Source: Clostridia bacterium
Lineage (GTDB): Bacteria; Bacillota_A; Clostridia; Oscillospirales; Acutalibacteraceae
Assembly (NCBI GenBank): GCA_017503305.1
Contig: JAFVTJ010000131.1
Coordinates: 1 to 8,043 of the forward strand
Reading direction: 5' to 3'
DNA length: 8,043 nt
The notes beneath the pieces are model-generated. The model searched no databases. It was not told where the DNA came from and was given only the letters and a program-made list of their open reading frames with translations. The position numbers and the translations under genes were made by a program. This document shows positions 1 through 6,507 of the stretch, in pieces (position 1 is the first letter of the stretch; each line of letters opens with the position of its first letter).

Positions 1-1118
1 ATAAGCAGGCTTAAAACCAGATACATAACTGTATCGATAATACCGCTTTCATCCATTACCAATTTAACCGAAGAGGCAATAGCTATCATCAAAACAGCAG
101 GCAGCATTGCCGCCGCACCCTTTAAAAAGCAGGCTATTACACGCTTAAAGCTTTTTGAAACCAAAAAACCTGATACAAGACCTGAAATTAAGAAGCTCGC
201 CGCCAAAATGGGAATAGCAAAATCGGAAATTTCGCGTATGCAGGCAATAGCAATTAAAAGCACACCCTGAATTGCAAAAAAGGTTGAATAAACGCGGAAA
301 ATCTTTTGTTGATTTTCGGGCGCGGTGCCAATTTCATCAATCAAGTTTTCACGGCGCTTTTGGTCGGATAAATAGGTGGGGGAGCATTCGGGATTGCGCT
401 CAATTTTTTTGAGGTAAAGCATTAAAAAGGCGCAAAGCACAAAATAAACTATTACAAAAAATATTATTCTAAGCCACGCACCCGAAGAAGTATGAATACC
501 CGCATATTGTGAAGCCGTACCAACCGAAAATGGATTGGTAATTGCGGTAGAAAAACCAAAGCAAGCGGCAAGCAAGCAGGAGCCAAGGCCCACCATTGTG
601 TCCATCTTCATTGAAAGCATAAATACAACAATAAGTGGCAAAAGGGTTACAAGCTCTTCAAACATACCAAAAAGGCTGCCAAAAAGCATAAATATTAAAA
701 CGGTAATGCAAACCACAGGGCCGCCCTTATCGCGCAAGCGGTTCATAATGCTAAGTATGAAGGTTCTAATACCGCCGGTTTTTTCCATAATGTTGAAAAT
801 GCCGCTCATTACAAGCAAAAAGATGCTTATCATAATAATTGTTATAGCATCGCTTGATGCAAAAACACGGAAGGGAGCGGTTAAAACACGCCAAAAGGAT
901 ATGCCGTCTATTTCACCTTTTGTATAGGTATTGGGTATGATGTTGCCTGCGGTGTCACGCTCGAATGCGCCTTGCGGCACAAAATATGAAAGCGAACCGC
1001 AAAACATAAGTACCGCCAACAAAATGGCGACAACCGTTATAAAGGAACGAAGGCTAATGCTTGAAAAGGCTTCTTCCTTTGGGGCGGCGGTTTTTTGAGA
1101 TCTGGTTTTGGTAAGTAT
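1..1118 (-). CDS. YfcC/DcuC-family membrane transporter, C-terminus beyond the window edge
   Basis: The reverse strand is open from just after the stop of the upstream gene to base 1, giving about 372 residues of a very hydrophobic protein; the family is usually near 450-500 residues, so the end lies outside the window. After a short basic N-terminus there is a membrane segment at about 26-46. It is followed by YFVPQGAFER, matching the family's 'PaGeFer' loop, then many membrane segments. Other family-like stretches are FGMFEELVTLLPL and the conserved TNPFSVGTASQYAG. Members are predicted secondary carriers for C4-dicarboxylates or amino acids; the substrate cannot be read here. It is the second gene of an operon with the VTT-acyltransferase: the upstream stop overlaps its Shine-Dalgarno, so translation is probably coupled. 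No ATG, GTG or TTG lies at a usable distance. ATA (1116-1118), 7 bases after AGGAGG, or the adjacent ATT is the best start. The first ATG (1005-1007) lies inside the first membrane segment. Confidence 0.82.
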   Translation of the reverse strand, partial: MLTKTRSQKTAAPKEEAFSSISLRSFITVVAILLAVLMFCGSLSYFVPQGAFERDTAGNIIPNTYTKGEIDGISFWRVLTAPFRVFASSDAITIIMISIFLLVMSGIFNIMEKTGGIRTFILSIMNRLRDKGGPVVCITVLIFMLFGSLFGMFEELVTLLPLIVVFMLSMKMDTMVGLGSCLLAACFGFSTAITNPFSVGTASQYAGIHTSSGAWLRIIFFVIVYFVLCAFLMLYLKKIERNPECSPTYLSDQKRRENLIDEIGTAPENQQKIFRVYSTFFAIQGVLLIAIACIREISDFAIPILAASFLISGLVSGFLVSKSFKRVIACFLKGAAAMLPAVLMIAIASSVKLVMDESGIIDTVMYLVLSLL

Positions 1119-1124
1119 AATAAT

Positions 1125-1132
1125 TCCTCCTT
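1125..1132 (-). promoter_or_regulatory. Shine-Dalgarno of the YfcC-like gene, overlapping the upstream stop codon
   Basis: On the minus strand the sequence reads AAGGAGGA and shares bases with the TAA stop (1131-1133) of the upstream gene. It is a full-strength ribosome site. The codons behind it are ATT, ATT, ATA and CTT. ATA sits 7 bases after AGGAGG, the second ATT 4 bases after. The site fixes where translation should begin and so exposes the missing standard start codon. Confidence 0.8.
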
Positions 1133-3065
1133 AAAGCGGATGCACGGCCGATTTGAAGGCTTGGTCGTATAAAATCATTGAGGTTATATACCAATCCACA
1201 GCCGAGCGCCTTTCTTGCGGAACAAAGTATAAAATTTCGGAGCCGTTATATATTTCAAAATTTTCGCCTGCACCGAAAAGTAAGCGGTAAATGCGTTCAA
1301 GGGTGAAGTGTATTTCAAAATTTTTGCCATCCTTGGTGCCGCAGTAGGTAAGACCGTCGCGGTTTAGCGTGCAAACGCCCTGTCCTGCGTGGCGGGTCAA
1401 GCCATTACCGCTAACACTTGGTAGGCGAAGCTCAACCTTGGAAGAAAGTGAAAAATCTTTATTTTCTAAGATTTCTTTTTCATAAATATCTTTTTGCCAG
1501 TCGTACCATTCGGCAAGGTTTTTAAACTTAAAGTTGTCTGTAAAGGCGTAGCGATTATCAACCGAGGTTAAATATCCGCATTTTTCGCAAAAGACCTTAG
1601 CTTTATGGGTTTTAATGACATGCCTTTGGTGACAAACAGGGCAAATGGTTAAAATATTTTCAAGCCCTTCGGCAATACGGCGTGAACGGTATTTTAAATT
1701 GGGGCGTTTGCTTAACCATTCAAACTCGTCATAGTAAAGTCGTTCTTCAACACCGGTTTTAATCTCTTCAAGTGAAAGGTTTTTAACCTCGTCGGCAGTG
1801 TATAAAATATCCAATTCGGCTTCAACCACCGAACCGCGTCTAAAGCCTTTGCCCCATTTGGGGTCGGCAAGGTAGTCGCCGCTAAGCTTTACGGTGTAAA
1901 CGGGCACTGCCGATTTTTTTATAAAGGAATAGGTGGAATCCTGAATATCCTCAAAGCGACCCGCGGTTGAAAGGCGGGCTTCGGGCATCATTGCAAGAAT
2001 TTCCCGACTTTTTAAAACGGTAATGCAGTTTTTGGTGCTTTCGGCATCGAGGGCGAACATACTTTTTGGAAAACCGCCCACCTTTTGCAAAAGCCAACGC
2101 AAATATTTGTTGTAAAAATAAAGCCTTGCGATTATAAAGTGGGGCTTAAATTTGCGAAGCAAGGTTGCGGCAAAAATAAAATCTATAAACGAGCCGTGGT
2201 TGCAAAGAACAATTGCAGGCTCTGGGAGTTTACCCACCTTGTTAACTGCCTTTACGTGAACACCACAAAGGAAATAGTAAAAACGGAAGGTGAAATATAA
2301 TATAGACATTATAAAGCCGTTAACCTTTTGCACCTTGTTGCGTGAGGTGCCTTTGGTTTTTTCTGCATAGGTATTTATTTTAGAAAATAATAAATCTCGT
2401 TTTATAGACATAATTATAAGCAAAATAATAAGAACTGCAAAAATGCAAACCGACAAAACCCAGTGCGAAGCAATGGTCATATATCCAAGTGCAACACCGA
2501 TACAAACCGATGGCAAGGCACCAATCATAGTAACCGTTATGTAGCGGCGGTAGCTCATTTTAGTGCTGGCGGCAAAAAAACAAATCATACCATAGGGAAT
2601 GGCGGGTAGAAAGAAGAGTATAAAAATAATTAAAACGCATTTGCTTGATTGAGCAATTTTTTCAAGGTCAAGATGAAGCTTTTTAACAAAAAAATTGCTT
2701 AGGTTGTCGCCAAAGCTATTGTAAAGCTGGTAAATGATACTGCTACCAATAAAAATACCTAACCAACAGCACAAAAGACCGACAGGGAAGCCGAAGGTAA
2801 GGCCTGAAAGTACCTGTATAGGCTCGGCCGGGAGAAATGCACACACCACCTGTAAAACCGAAAGAATGGTTATTGTTATGTAGCCACGCCAACCAAAGTC
2901 GTTTAATTTGCCACGTAATTCTTCATTAGAGTGGTCGCTTGTGAAAAGACTTTTTAACAGGTCGAAATTATCGCCCGAGAACATAAATAGCATAAGCAAA
3001 ACGAAAAGCACAATAGAAATTACAGCTAAATAAAGCTTGTGCTTTGTTTCTTTTTTTACCGCCAT
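1131..3065 (-). CDS. VTT (TVP38/DedA-like) membrane domain fused to PlsC-type acyltransferase and zinc ribbon
   Basis: This is a 644-residue protein in several parts (numbering from the ATG at 3065). A membrane anchor at about 11-30 is followed by a VTT/SNARE-associated domain at about 60-205, with FLPAEPIQVLSGLTFGFP and a second LPAIPYG re-entrant-like stretch; homologues act in lipid scrambling or small-molecule transport. A PlsC-like glycerolipid acyltransferase domain follows at about 260-440. It has the catalytic NHGSFID (HX4D, His290 and Asp295) and PEAR (361-364) in place of the usual PEGT/PEGR substrate motif. A CPVC...CEKC zinc ribbon lies at 475-496. The last 100 residues look like a beta-rich fold closed by a helix, perhaps PH-like (inference). 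A likely job is acylating a lysophospholipid-type acceptor at the inner membrane. A GTG at 3083 is also open in frame, but AAGGAGGG lies between it and the ATG with 5-base spacing to the ATG, so ATG 3065 is the start. It leads an operon with the YfcC-like transporter. Confidence 0.88.
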   Translation of the reverse strand: MAVKKETKHKLYLAVISIVLFVLLMLFMFSGDNFDLLKSLFTSDHSNEELRGKLNDFGWRGYITITILSVLQVVCAFLPAEPIQVLSGLTFGFPVGLLCCWLGIFIGSSIIYQLYNSFGDNLSNFFVKKLHLDLEKIAQSSKCVLIIFILFFLPAIPYGMICFFAASTKMSYRRYITVTMIGALPSVCIGVALGYMTIASHWVLSVCIFAVLIILLIIMSIKRDLLFSKINTYAEKTKGTSRNKVQKVNGFIMSILYFTFRFYYFLCGVHVKAVNKVGKLPEPAIVLCNHGSFIDFIFAATLLRKFKPHFIIARLYFYNKYLRWLLQKVGGFPKSMFALDAESTKNCITVLKSREILAMMPEARLSTAGRFEDIQDSTYSFIKKSAVPVYTVKLSGDYLADPKWGKGFRRGSVVEAELDILYTADEVKNLSLEEIKTGVEERLYYDEFEWLSKRPNLKYRSRRIAEGLENILTICPVCHQRHVIKTHKAKVFCEKCGYLTSVDNRYAFTDNFKFKNLAEWYDWQKDIYEKEILENKDFSLSSKVELRLPSVSGNGLTRHAGQGVCTLNRDGLTYCGTKDGKNFEIHFTLERIYRLLFGAGENFEIYNGSEILYFVPQERRSAVDWYITSMILYDQAFKSAVHPL

Positions 3066-3094
3066 TTTCTCCCTCCTTCGCACGATATCAATTT

Positions 3095-3123
3095 ATTATA
3101 TCATAAAACGACAAAATCTTCAA
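3095..3123 (-). promoter_or_regulatory. Sigma-A promoter of the VTT-acyltransferase operon
   Basis: On the minus strand there is a -35 TTGAAG (3118-3123), a 17-base spacer and a perfect -10 TATAAT (3095-3100) preceded by TGA, which makes an extended -10. Transcription should begin near 3088, giving a leader of only about 20 bases that holds the AAGGAGGG ribosome site. Confidence 0.75.
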
Positions 3124-3166
3124 GTTTTTATATATTATTACATTAAAACGCACAATAAAAAATATT

Positions 3167-3195
3167 AAAACCCCACCGTTTTTTCGGTGGGGTTT
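3167..3195 (-). terminator. Rho-independent terminator of the DUF4886 gene
   Basis: CCCCACCG (3171-3178) and CGGTGGGG (3185-3192) form an 8-bp GC-rich stem with a six-base loop, extended by A/T pairs. On the minus strand the hairpin is followed by TTTTAATATTTTTT. It sits 11 bases past the stop of the hydrolase gene and before the promoter of the next operon, separating the two transcripts. Confidence 0.85.
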
Positions 3196-3205
3196 GTACT
3201 TGAAA

Positions 3206-3940
3206 TTAAGCATTATAGTTGTTGAAAATTAGTGAAACGCATTTTTTCACAATTTCGATTTGATTAGCGGGTATTGGCTCGTCAAAATCGTTAAAGGTAT
3301 TGTTTTCTATATCGTTACTTGTTAAAAATTTGTACCAAGTAAGGCCAAGGGCATATCTGCCAAGGCCAAAGCTTGCGTGGAAGGTGTCGCTATGCACCGA
3401 TTCAATTCCGTTTTCAAGCAAGGCGTCAAAAACCTCGCCCGAGGGAATAATACCGTCGGCGTTAATATCGCTCGCCGCTTGCTTGTAGGCTTTTTTAATA
3501 TCACTAAGCATATCCTTATAATGCTTATAATTTAATTCTTCAAGTAGGCGTGGGCATCCCTGCTCGTAAGCCCAGGTTTGATGTATAACAATTTTAGCAT
3601 TAGGCACAAGTGAACGTATATATGCAACCAATTCGTTCAAATAGGGTTGGTAGGTTTCGTAATAGGGGGATTTATAGCTTGCTTGTTGAAGGGTTATAAC
3701 GTCCCAATTGCATTTTAGCAAGGCCTCTTTTAAAGAAATTTTTATCCCGGTACAGCTTCCGTTAATTTCAAGGTCGTAGTCTATAGCGTTACTTAGCATA
3801 TTGCTGTGATGTATCGAAAGCGGGCATCCGCCGATGTAAAGATTAACGGACTCAATATCCATACCGTCAGCTTCTGAAATTTGGTGCAGGTAGCGCTGTG
3901 CATCTTGTGAAAAGCTGTTACCGATTGATAAAATCTTCAT
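3206..3940 (-). CDS. DUF4886-family SGNH-like hydrolase
   Basis: This 244-residue protein begins MKILSIGNSFSQDAQRYLHQI, the typical opening of DUF4886 proteins, which have an SGNH/GDSL-hydrolase fold. Ser9 in GNS would be the nucleophile. NLYIGGC at about 33-39 and TLQQASY supply the middle blocks, HQTWAYE follows at about 120-126, and Asp185-Thr-Phe-His188 fits the DxxH catalytic pair. Family members are presumed carbohydrate or lipid esterases, but the substrate is not known. No signal peptide is visible, since the motif starts at residue 5, so the protein is probably cytoplasmic. A TTG at 3982 also opens the frame, but AAGGGGG lies 9 bases before ATG 3940 and the conserved motif starts there, so the shorter start is chosen. 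It is a single gene with its own promoter and terminator. Confidence 0.87.
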   Translation of the reverse strand: MKILSIGNSFSQDAQRYLHQISEADGMDIESVNLYIGGCPLSIHHSNMLSNAIDYDLEINGSCTGIKISLKEALLKCNWDVITLQQASYKSPYYETYQPYLNELVAYIRSLVPNAKIVIHQTWAYEQGCPRLLEELNYKHYKDMLSDIKKAYKQAASDINADGIIPSGEVFDALLENGIESVHSDTFHASFGLGRYALGLTWYKFLTSNDIENNTFNDFDEPIPANQIEIVKKCVSLIFNNYNA

Positions 3941-3994
3941 CTTATTTAGCCCCCTTAGATAAAAGTAAACAAATTTTTGCAAAAACTTACTAAG

Positions 3995-4003
3995 AGTATA
4001 TCA
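3995..4003 (-). promoter_or_regulatory. Extended -10 promoter of the DUF4886 gene
   Basis: The minus strand reads TGATATACT: a TGn extension followed by TATACT (3995-4000). No good -35 is seen about 17 bases upstream (TTTTCT only). The position, about 55 bases before the ATG, suits this gene. Read-through from the XRE gene is also possible, because no convincing terminator separates the two. Confidence 0.5.
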
Positions 4004-4048
4004 CAGTTTGCTTAAAAAGAAAAGACTTTTTAAAAAAGAATTTACTAA

Positions 4049-4633
4049 TTAAATTTTTTGCTTCATTAAACCGTGTTTATTGCAGTAAATATACAAATAT
4101 CCGCTTCCGCGAAGCTGAATTCGGGTTTCGGCGTTACCTTCGGGGTAAAATTTTATAAATTGCACTTTATCGGTAGTGATATACGCCAAAAATGAAATAA
4201 AATGTGATTTTGTCATAGGGTGGTTAACCGTTATAAAAAACTCATCCTCCACCTTTTCTATTGTTATTTGGTGGTTTTGGTCTGCTTTTTCGGCTTCAAG
4301 CGGCGGCAAGCTTATGCCGCAACAGCTTATAACTGCATCGCCCGAACTTCTGATAACGTTACTGCAAACCGGACAAACGTAAAATTTCGAACGTAACATA
4401 TTGGAAGAAATATTTTTATTAAAAACGGCGTTACCTGTCATTAGCTCCATAACCGAAACCGAAAGTGAGTTGGCTAATGGTTCTATTAGAGTAATATCTG
4501 GCAGGCCTTTTGCAGTTTCCCATTTTGAAACGGCTTTACTGCTAACACCAAGCATATTTGCAAGCTGCAGTTGGGTAAGTCCTTTTTTCTCACGCAGGGT
4601 TTTAATTGTGGCTCCCGTTATATAAGTATCCAC
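4049..4633 (-). CDS. XRE-family regulator fused to a desulfoferrodoxin/superoxide reductase-like domain
   Basis: This is a 194-residue protein. Residues 4-65 form a classic XRE helix-turn-helix (IKTLREKKGLTQLQLANMLG, then SSKAVSKWETAKGLPD). Residues 87-105 carry CPVC...CC (Cys87, Cys90, Cys104, Cys105), the pattern of the desulforedoxin Fe(Cys)4 site. Residues 118-190 match the superoxide reductase domain: His121, His138 and His144 in HPMTKSHFISF, then Cys184 and His187 in YCNKHGL. These line up with the four His and one Cys of the Fe(His)4Cys centre. The lysine that normally precedes the first His is Asn120, so enzymatic activity may be altered; a role as an iron-based redox or superoxide sensor controlling DNA binding is inferred. 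The start is GTG 4633, with AGGAG 9 bases upstream. Its target genes are not visible; the gene has its own promoter and may regulate itself. HTH proteins with such a tail occur in other Clostridia from memory, not checked. Confidence 0.85.
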   Translation of the reverse strand: MDTYITGATIKTLREKKGLTQLQLANMLGVSSKAVSKWETAKGLPDITLIEPLANSLSVSVMELMTGNAVFNKNISSNMLRSKFYVCPVCSNVIRSSGDAVISCCGISLPPLEAEKADQNHQITIEKVEDEFFITVNHPMTKSHFISFLAYITTDKVQFIKFYPEGNAETRIQLRGSGYLYIYCNKHGLMKQKI

Positions 4634-4657
4634 TGTTCCTCACTCCTTTATAGATTT

Positions 4658-4685
4658 ATTATAATAATTTAGAACGAATATGCAA
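4658..4685 (-). promoter_or_regulatory. Probable promoter of the XRE-desulfoferrodoxin gene
   Basis: On the minus strand there is a perfect -10 TATAAT (4658-4663) with TTGCAT (4680-4685) 16 bases upstream as a partial -35. The predicted transcript starts near 4651, leaving a short leader with the AAAGGAG ribosome site. Confidence 0.55.
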
Positions 4686-4701
4686 CCTACTGCGCGTTGA
4701 C

Positions 4702-4733
4702 AAACACCCCTGCCAATTTTGGCAAGGGTGTTT
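4702..4733 (-). terminator. Terminator hairpin after the VanW gene
   Basis: AAACACCC (4702-4709) pairs with GGGTGTTT (4726-4733), and TGCC with GGCA inside, around one C/A mismatch and an AATTTT loop. It starts 9 bases beyond the VanW stop. The T tract on the minus strand is short (GTGTTTGTC), so termination may be partial. It lies just upstream of the XRE gene's promoter. Confidence 0.7.
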
Positions 4734-4741
4734 AGTATCTT

Positions 4742-5563
4742 TTATAAATCTATAACCGAAAGGTTACTTGTGTCATACATAACCTTTGCATTATTTTCGC
4801 GAATCAGTTCGCGGGATAGTTCTTTACCGGATGCTTTGTCTATACAGGTGCGATAAACCTGACCTTTGCGGTAAACGTCATTATCCAGGCGAACAAAATG
4901 CTCGTTTTCGGTTTGAATGTGGTATTTTATAGGCAAATTATCACAAGCACGAAGTTCGCCACATAAATGAGTATCAGTAACGTATGTAACTAATTGGTAG
5001 GTAATATCCGATTCGTTTTTAAAGCGGTAGTCAAGGTAGTTATACACTATTGAAGTGCCTGTTCCAAAGGGGACTTGTCTATTAAAATCGGGGAATAGGT
5101 CAAAACCGTCGTGATGGTGGTGCTCAACAATTTTTAAAGGTGTGTGCAAAACCATCCAATGAATTAAATTTGTAAACTGGCACATACCGCCGCCGATACC
5201 TGCGGTTGTTGCCGCTTTAGAAATGGTCAACCCGTTTTTGTATCCTTTGGCGGCCGTGGTGCTGCCAACCAAATGCCAAAAGGAAAAGGTTTCACCCGGG
5301 CGAATTAAAACACCGTTAACCTTTGGTGTAGCAAGGGATAGATTTACCGCTTTGTTTTCTTGCAATTGCAGGTCCACATTGCCGAGCTTACGCCTTATGA
5401 GTGAGTTGTGCTTATAAATAACCACAGGCAGAGGTTCTTCCTGCTTTACATTTGCAAAATGCCGTTTGGCAGAAAGATTTTTAAGGTGTCTTACAAATCG
5501 ACATTTAAAGGTGGATATTTTGTAGGTTAAGGGAGAAATTTCGCAAAATAACCGTTTAGACAT
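4742..5563 (-). CDS. VanW family protein
   Basis: This 273-residue protein is close to the length of VanW from vanB-type vancomycin resistance clusters. Visible family features (numbering from ATG 5563) are VNLSLATPKVNGVLIRPGE at about 73-91, ETFSFWHLVG, and GIGGGMCQ at 123-129 with a conserved Cys128. A four-histidine run follows at 148-151, then DLFPDFNRQVPFGTGTSI. The biochemical role of VanW is not established, and many Clostridia carry it without any resistance genes. No van ligase, dehydrogenase or two-component pair is present here, so resistance should not be inferred. No signal peptide or membrane segment is seen. ATG 5563 is chosen over the in-frame TTG at 5569 because AAAGGAG lies 7 bases before the ATG and only one base before the TTG. 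It is transcribed alone, divergently from the DUF1622 gene. Confidence 0.88.
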   Translation of the reverse strand: MSKRLFCEISPLTYKISTFKCRFVRHLKNLSAKRHFANVKQEEPLPVVIYKHNSLIRRKLGNVDLQLQENKAVNLSLATPKVNGVLIRPGETFSFWHLVGSTTAAKGYKNGLTISKAATTAGIGGGMCQFTNLIHWMVLHTPLKIVEHHHHDGFDLFPDFNRQVPFGTGTSIVYNYLDYRFKNESDITYQLVTYVTDTHLCGELRACDNLPIKYHIQTENEHFVRLDNDVYRKGQVYRTCIDKASGKELSRELIRENNAKVMYDTSNLSVIDL

Positions 5564-5593
5564 AAGCAAACTCCTTTCGAAAGTCTTTTTAAA

Positions 5594-5622
5594 ATTGTAG
5601 CATATATAACTTTAACAGTCAA
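5594..5622 (-). promoter_or_regulatory. Sigma-A promoter of the VanW gene
   Basis: On the minus strand there is TTGACT (5617-5622), exactly 17 bases, then TACAAT (5594-5599); each box matches consensus at five of six positions. The start would be near 5588, giving a leader of about 25 bases. Confidence 0.8.
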
Positions 5623-5682
5623 CAAATACAAAACCACAAAAACGGAAATTTGGCAAAAGATAATGCATATTAAGGTTTTATA

Positions 5683-5709
5683 TTGACAAGCACATGGCGA
5701 TAATATAAT
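5683..5709 (+). promoter_or_regulatory. Probable promoter of the DUF1622 gene
   Basis: A perfect -35 TTGACA (5683-5688) is followed by TATAAT (5704-5709) at a short 15-base spacing. TAATAT (5706-5711) gives 17 bases but a poorer box, so the exact -10 is uncertain in this run of TA-rich sequence. The GTG start lies about 40 bases on. Confidence 0.6.
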
Positions 5710-5748
5710 ATATAATTGACTTTTAACACGAATTAGAGGTGCTATTAA

Positions 5749-6117
5749 GTGGAACAAATTGCAGTATATATTAAAGATTTTTTACATCCCGTGGCAGAAA
5801 TTTCGGCCAGTATATTAGAACTAATCGGCATTGTGATTATTATTGTCGGTTCTTGCCGTGCGCTTGTAAGGCTTATTAGAAACGTTTTCAAAAAGAAGGG
5901 CTTTCACGTGGTGGTTGACCTTGGCAAAGCGCTTTCTTTGGCTTTGGAATTTAAAATGGGTGCCGAAATTATAAAAACGGTTATTATTCACAACCTTGAA
6001 GAATTGGCAATACTCGGTATTGTAATTATAATTCGTGCACTTTTGGCTTTTATCATTCATTGGGAAATTCAGTTAGAAGAAAAGACAGAGCAAAGATTAA
6101 ACGAAAAGAATAAATAA
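5749..6117 (+). CDS. DUF1622 family small membrane protein
   Basis: The 122-residue protein has two clear membrane segments, about 18-38 (ILELIGIVIIIVGS) and 84-105 (LEELAILGIVIIIRALLAFII). A moderately hydrophobic middle stretch at 56-80 reads LGKALSLALEFKMGAEIIKTVI. The order 'lgLEF..aaeIi.Tvi...leeL..L.iiv.IR..L.f.i..Ei' is that of DUF1622. The charged tail (EEKTEQRLNEKNK) should be cytoplasmic. The function of the family is unknown. The start is GTG 5749, supported by AGAGGTG 7 bases upstream. The gene is monocistronic: its own promoter lies upstream, and a strong hairpin begins 3 bases after the stop codon. It shares a 185-base divergent intergenic region with the VanW gene, with separate promoters. 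Confidence 0.87.
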   Translation: MEQIAVYIKDFLHPVAEISASILELIGIVIIIVGSCRALVRLIRNVFKKKGFHVVVDLGKALSLALEFKMGAEIIKTVIIHNLEELAILGIVIIIRALLAFIIHWEIQLEEKTEQRLNEKNK

Positions 6118-6120
6118 CGC

Positions 6121-6154
6121 AAAATCCCCACCAATTTGGTGGGGATTAACTTTT
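6121..6154. terminator. Bidirectional terminator, left copy of a 34-base direct repeat
   Basis: The core ATCCCCACCAA / TTGGTGGGGAT is a perfect palindrome with 11-base arms around one T. It lies between two convergent genes, DUF1622 on the plus strand and the cysteine-rich small protein on the minus strand. On the minus strand the stem runs into TTTTGCGTTATTT; on the plus strand into ATTAACTTTT. The 34 bases recur exactly at 6756-6789 in the same orientation. Confidence 0.85.
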
Positions 6155-6203
6155 GTTACTAACGGTTTAGAAAACAATATCATAACAGGTAAATGGGGAG
6201 ATT

Positions 6204-6380
6204 TTATAATACTAAATTTTTTAAAGTATTGTTTTTTAAGTTGTTTAAAGAATCTTCTTCAATATTGATATATGTACAATCTGTGCAGTTCCCTTGTATA
6301 TCGAGCTGCACGTTTTCTAAAATGCATTTTCCTTGTTTTTGATATATGCAAAATTCATTTTCACAAGATAATCGGGTCAC
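6204..6380 (-). CDS. Small cysteine-rich protein, 58 residues
   Basis: This short reading frame starts at GTG 6380 and ends in TAA (6204-6206). The protein begins MTRLSCENEFCIYQKQGKC and continues with LDIQGNCTDCTYINI. Five cysteines (6, 11, 19, 32, 35) are spaced C-x4-C-x7-C-x12-C-x2-C, suggesting metal binding. The first three resemble the spacing of DUF1540 proteins, but I cannot assign the family. Coding is supported by a GAGGTG ribosome site 5 bases upstream of the GTG and a near-consensus promoter at the right distance. A hairpin terminator lies downstream. A plus-strand frame of 72 codons over the same bases has none of these and is taken as a shadow. The gene is divergent from the small XRE regulator, which may control it (inference). 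Function is unknown. Confidence 0.75.
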   Translation of the reverse strand: MTRLSCENEFCIYQKQGKCILENVQLDIQGNCTDCTYINIEEDSLNNLKNNTLKNLVL

Positions 6381-6398
6381 AAAATCACCTCGAAAAAG

Positions 6399-6427
6399 AT
6401 TTTAACACAAATTATTTAAAATATCAA
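6399..6427 (-). promoter_or_regulatory. Sigma-A promoter of the small cysteine-rich gene
   Basis: On the minus strand there is TTGATA (6422-6427), a 17-base spacer, and TAAAAT (6399-6404) preceded by TGT, an extended -10. Both boxes match at five of six positions. It is placed to produce a very short leader ahead of GTG 6380 and lies in the region shared with the divergent regulator, where an operator would be expected. Confidence 0.75.
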
Positions 6428-6507
6428 GTACACGAAGTATTTTTTATCGACATTTACCTATACTTATTTATGGAATTATCGAGCAAATGAAGTATAAGGT
6501 GATAATG

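Noticed and set aside
535..927. Plus-strand 130-codon open frame
   Set aside because: It lies wholly antisense to the YfcC-like transporter, whose frame shows clear family motifs. It has no ribosome site, and its low-complexity Ile/Met/Lys/Ser-rich translation is typical of the reverse of a membrane protein gene.
3171..3192. Third member of the CCCCACC...GGTGGGG repeat family
   Set aside because: It shares only the CCCCACC/GGTGGGG stem bases with the two 34-base copies and differs in loop and flanks. This may be convergent use of a stable terminator stem rather than a related repeat.
4012..4033. Hairpin TTAAAAAG / CTTTTTAA after the XRE-desulfoferrodoxin gene as a terminator
   Set aside because: The stem has a single G/C pair and is not followed by a T tract on the minus strand, so it is unlikely to terminate well.
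4742..5563. Part of a vancomycin resistance cluster
   Set aside because: Only VanW is present. No VanH, VanB-type ligase, VanX, VanY, VanR or VanS gene is seen nearby, and VanW proteins are widespread in susceptible Clostridia.
6272..6490. Plus-strand 72-codon open frame
   Set aside because: It overlaps the minus-strand cysteine-rich gene and both divergent promoters and lacks a Shine-Dalgarno. The minus-strand frame has a ribosome site, promoter and terminator.
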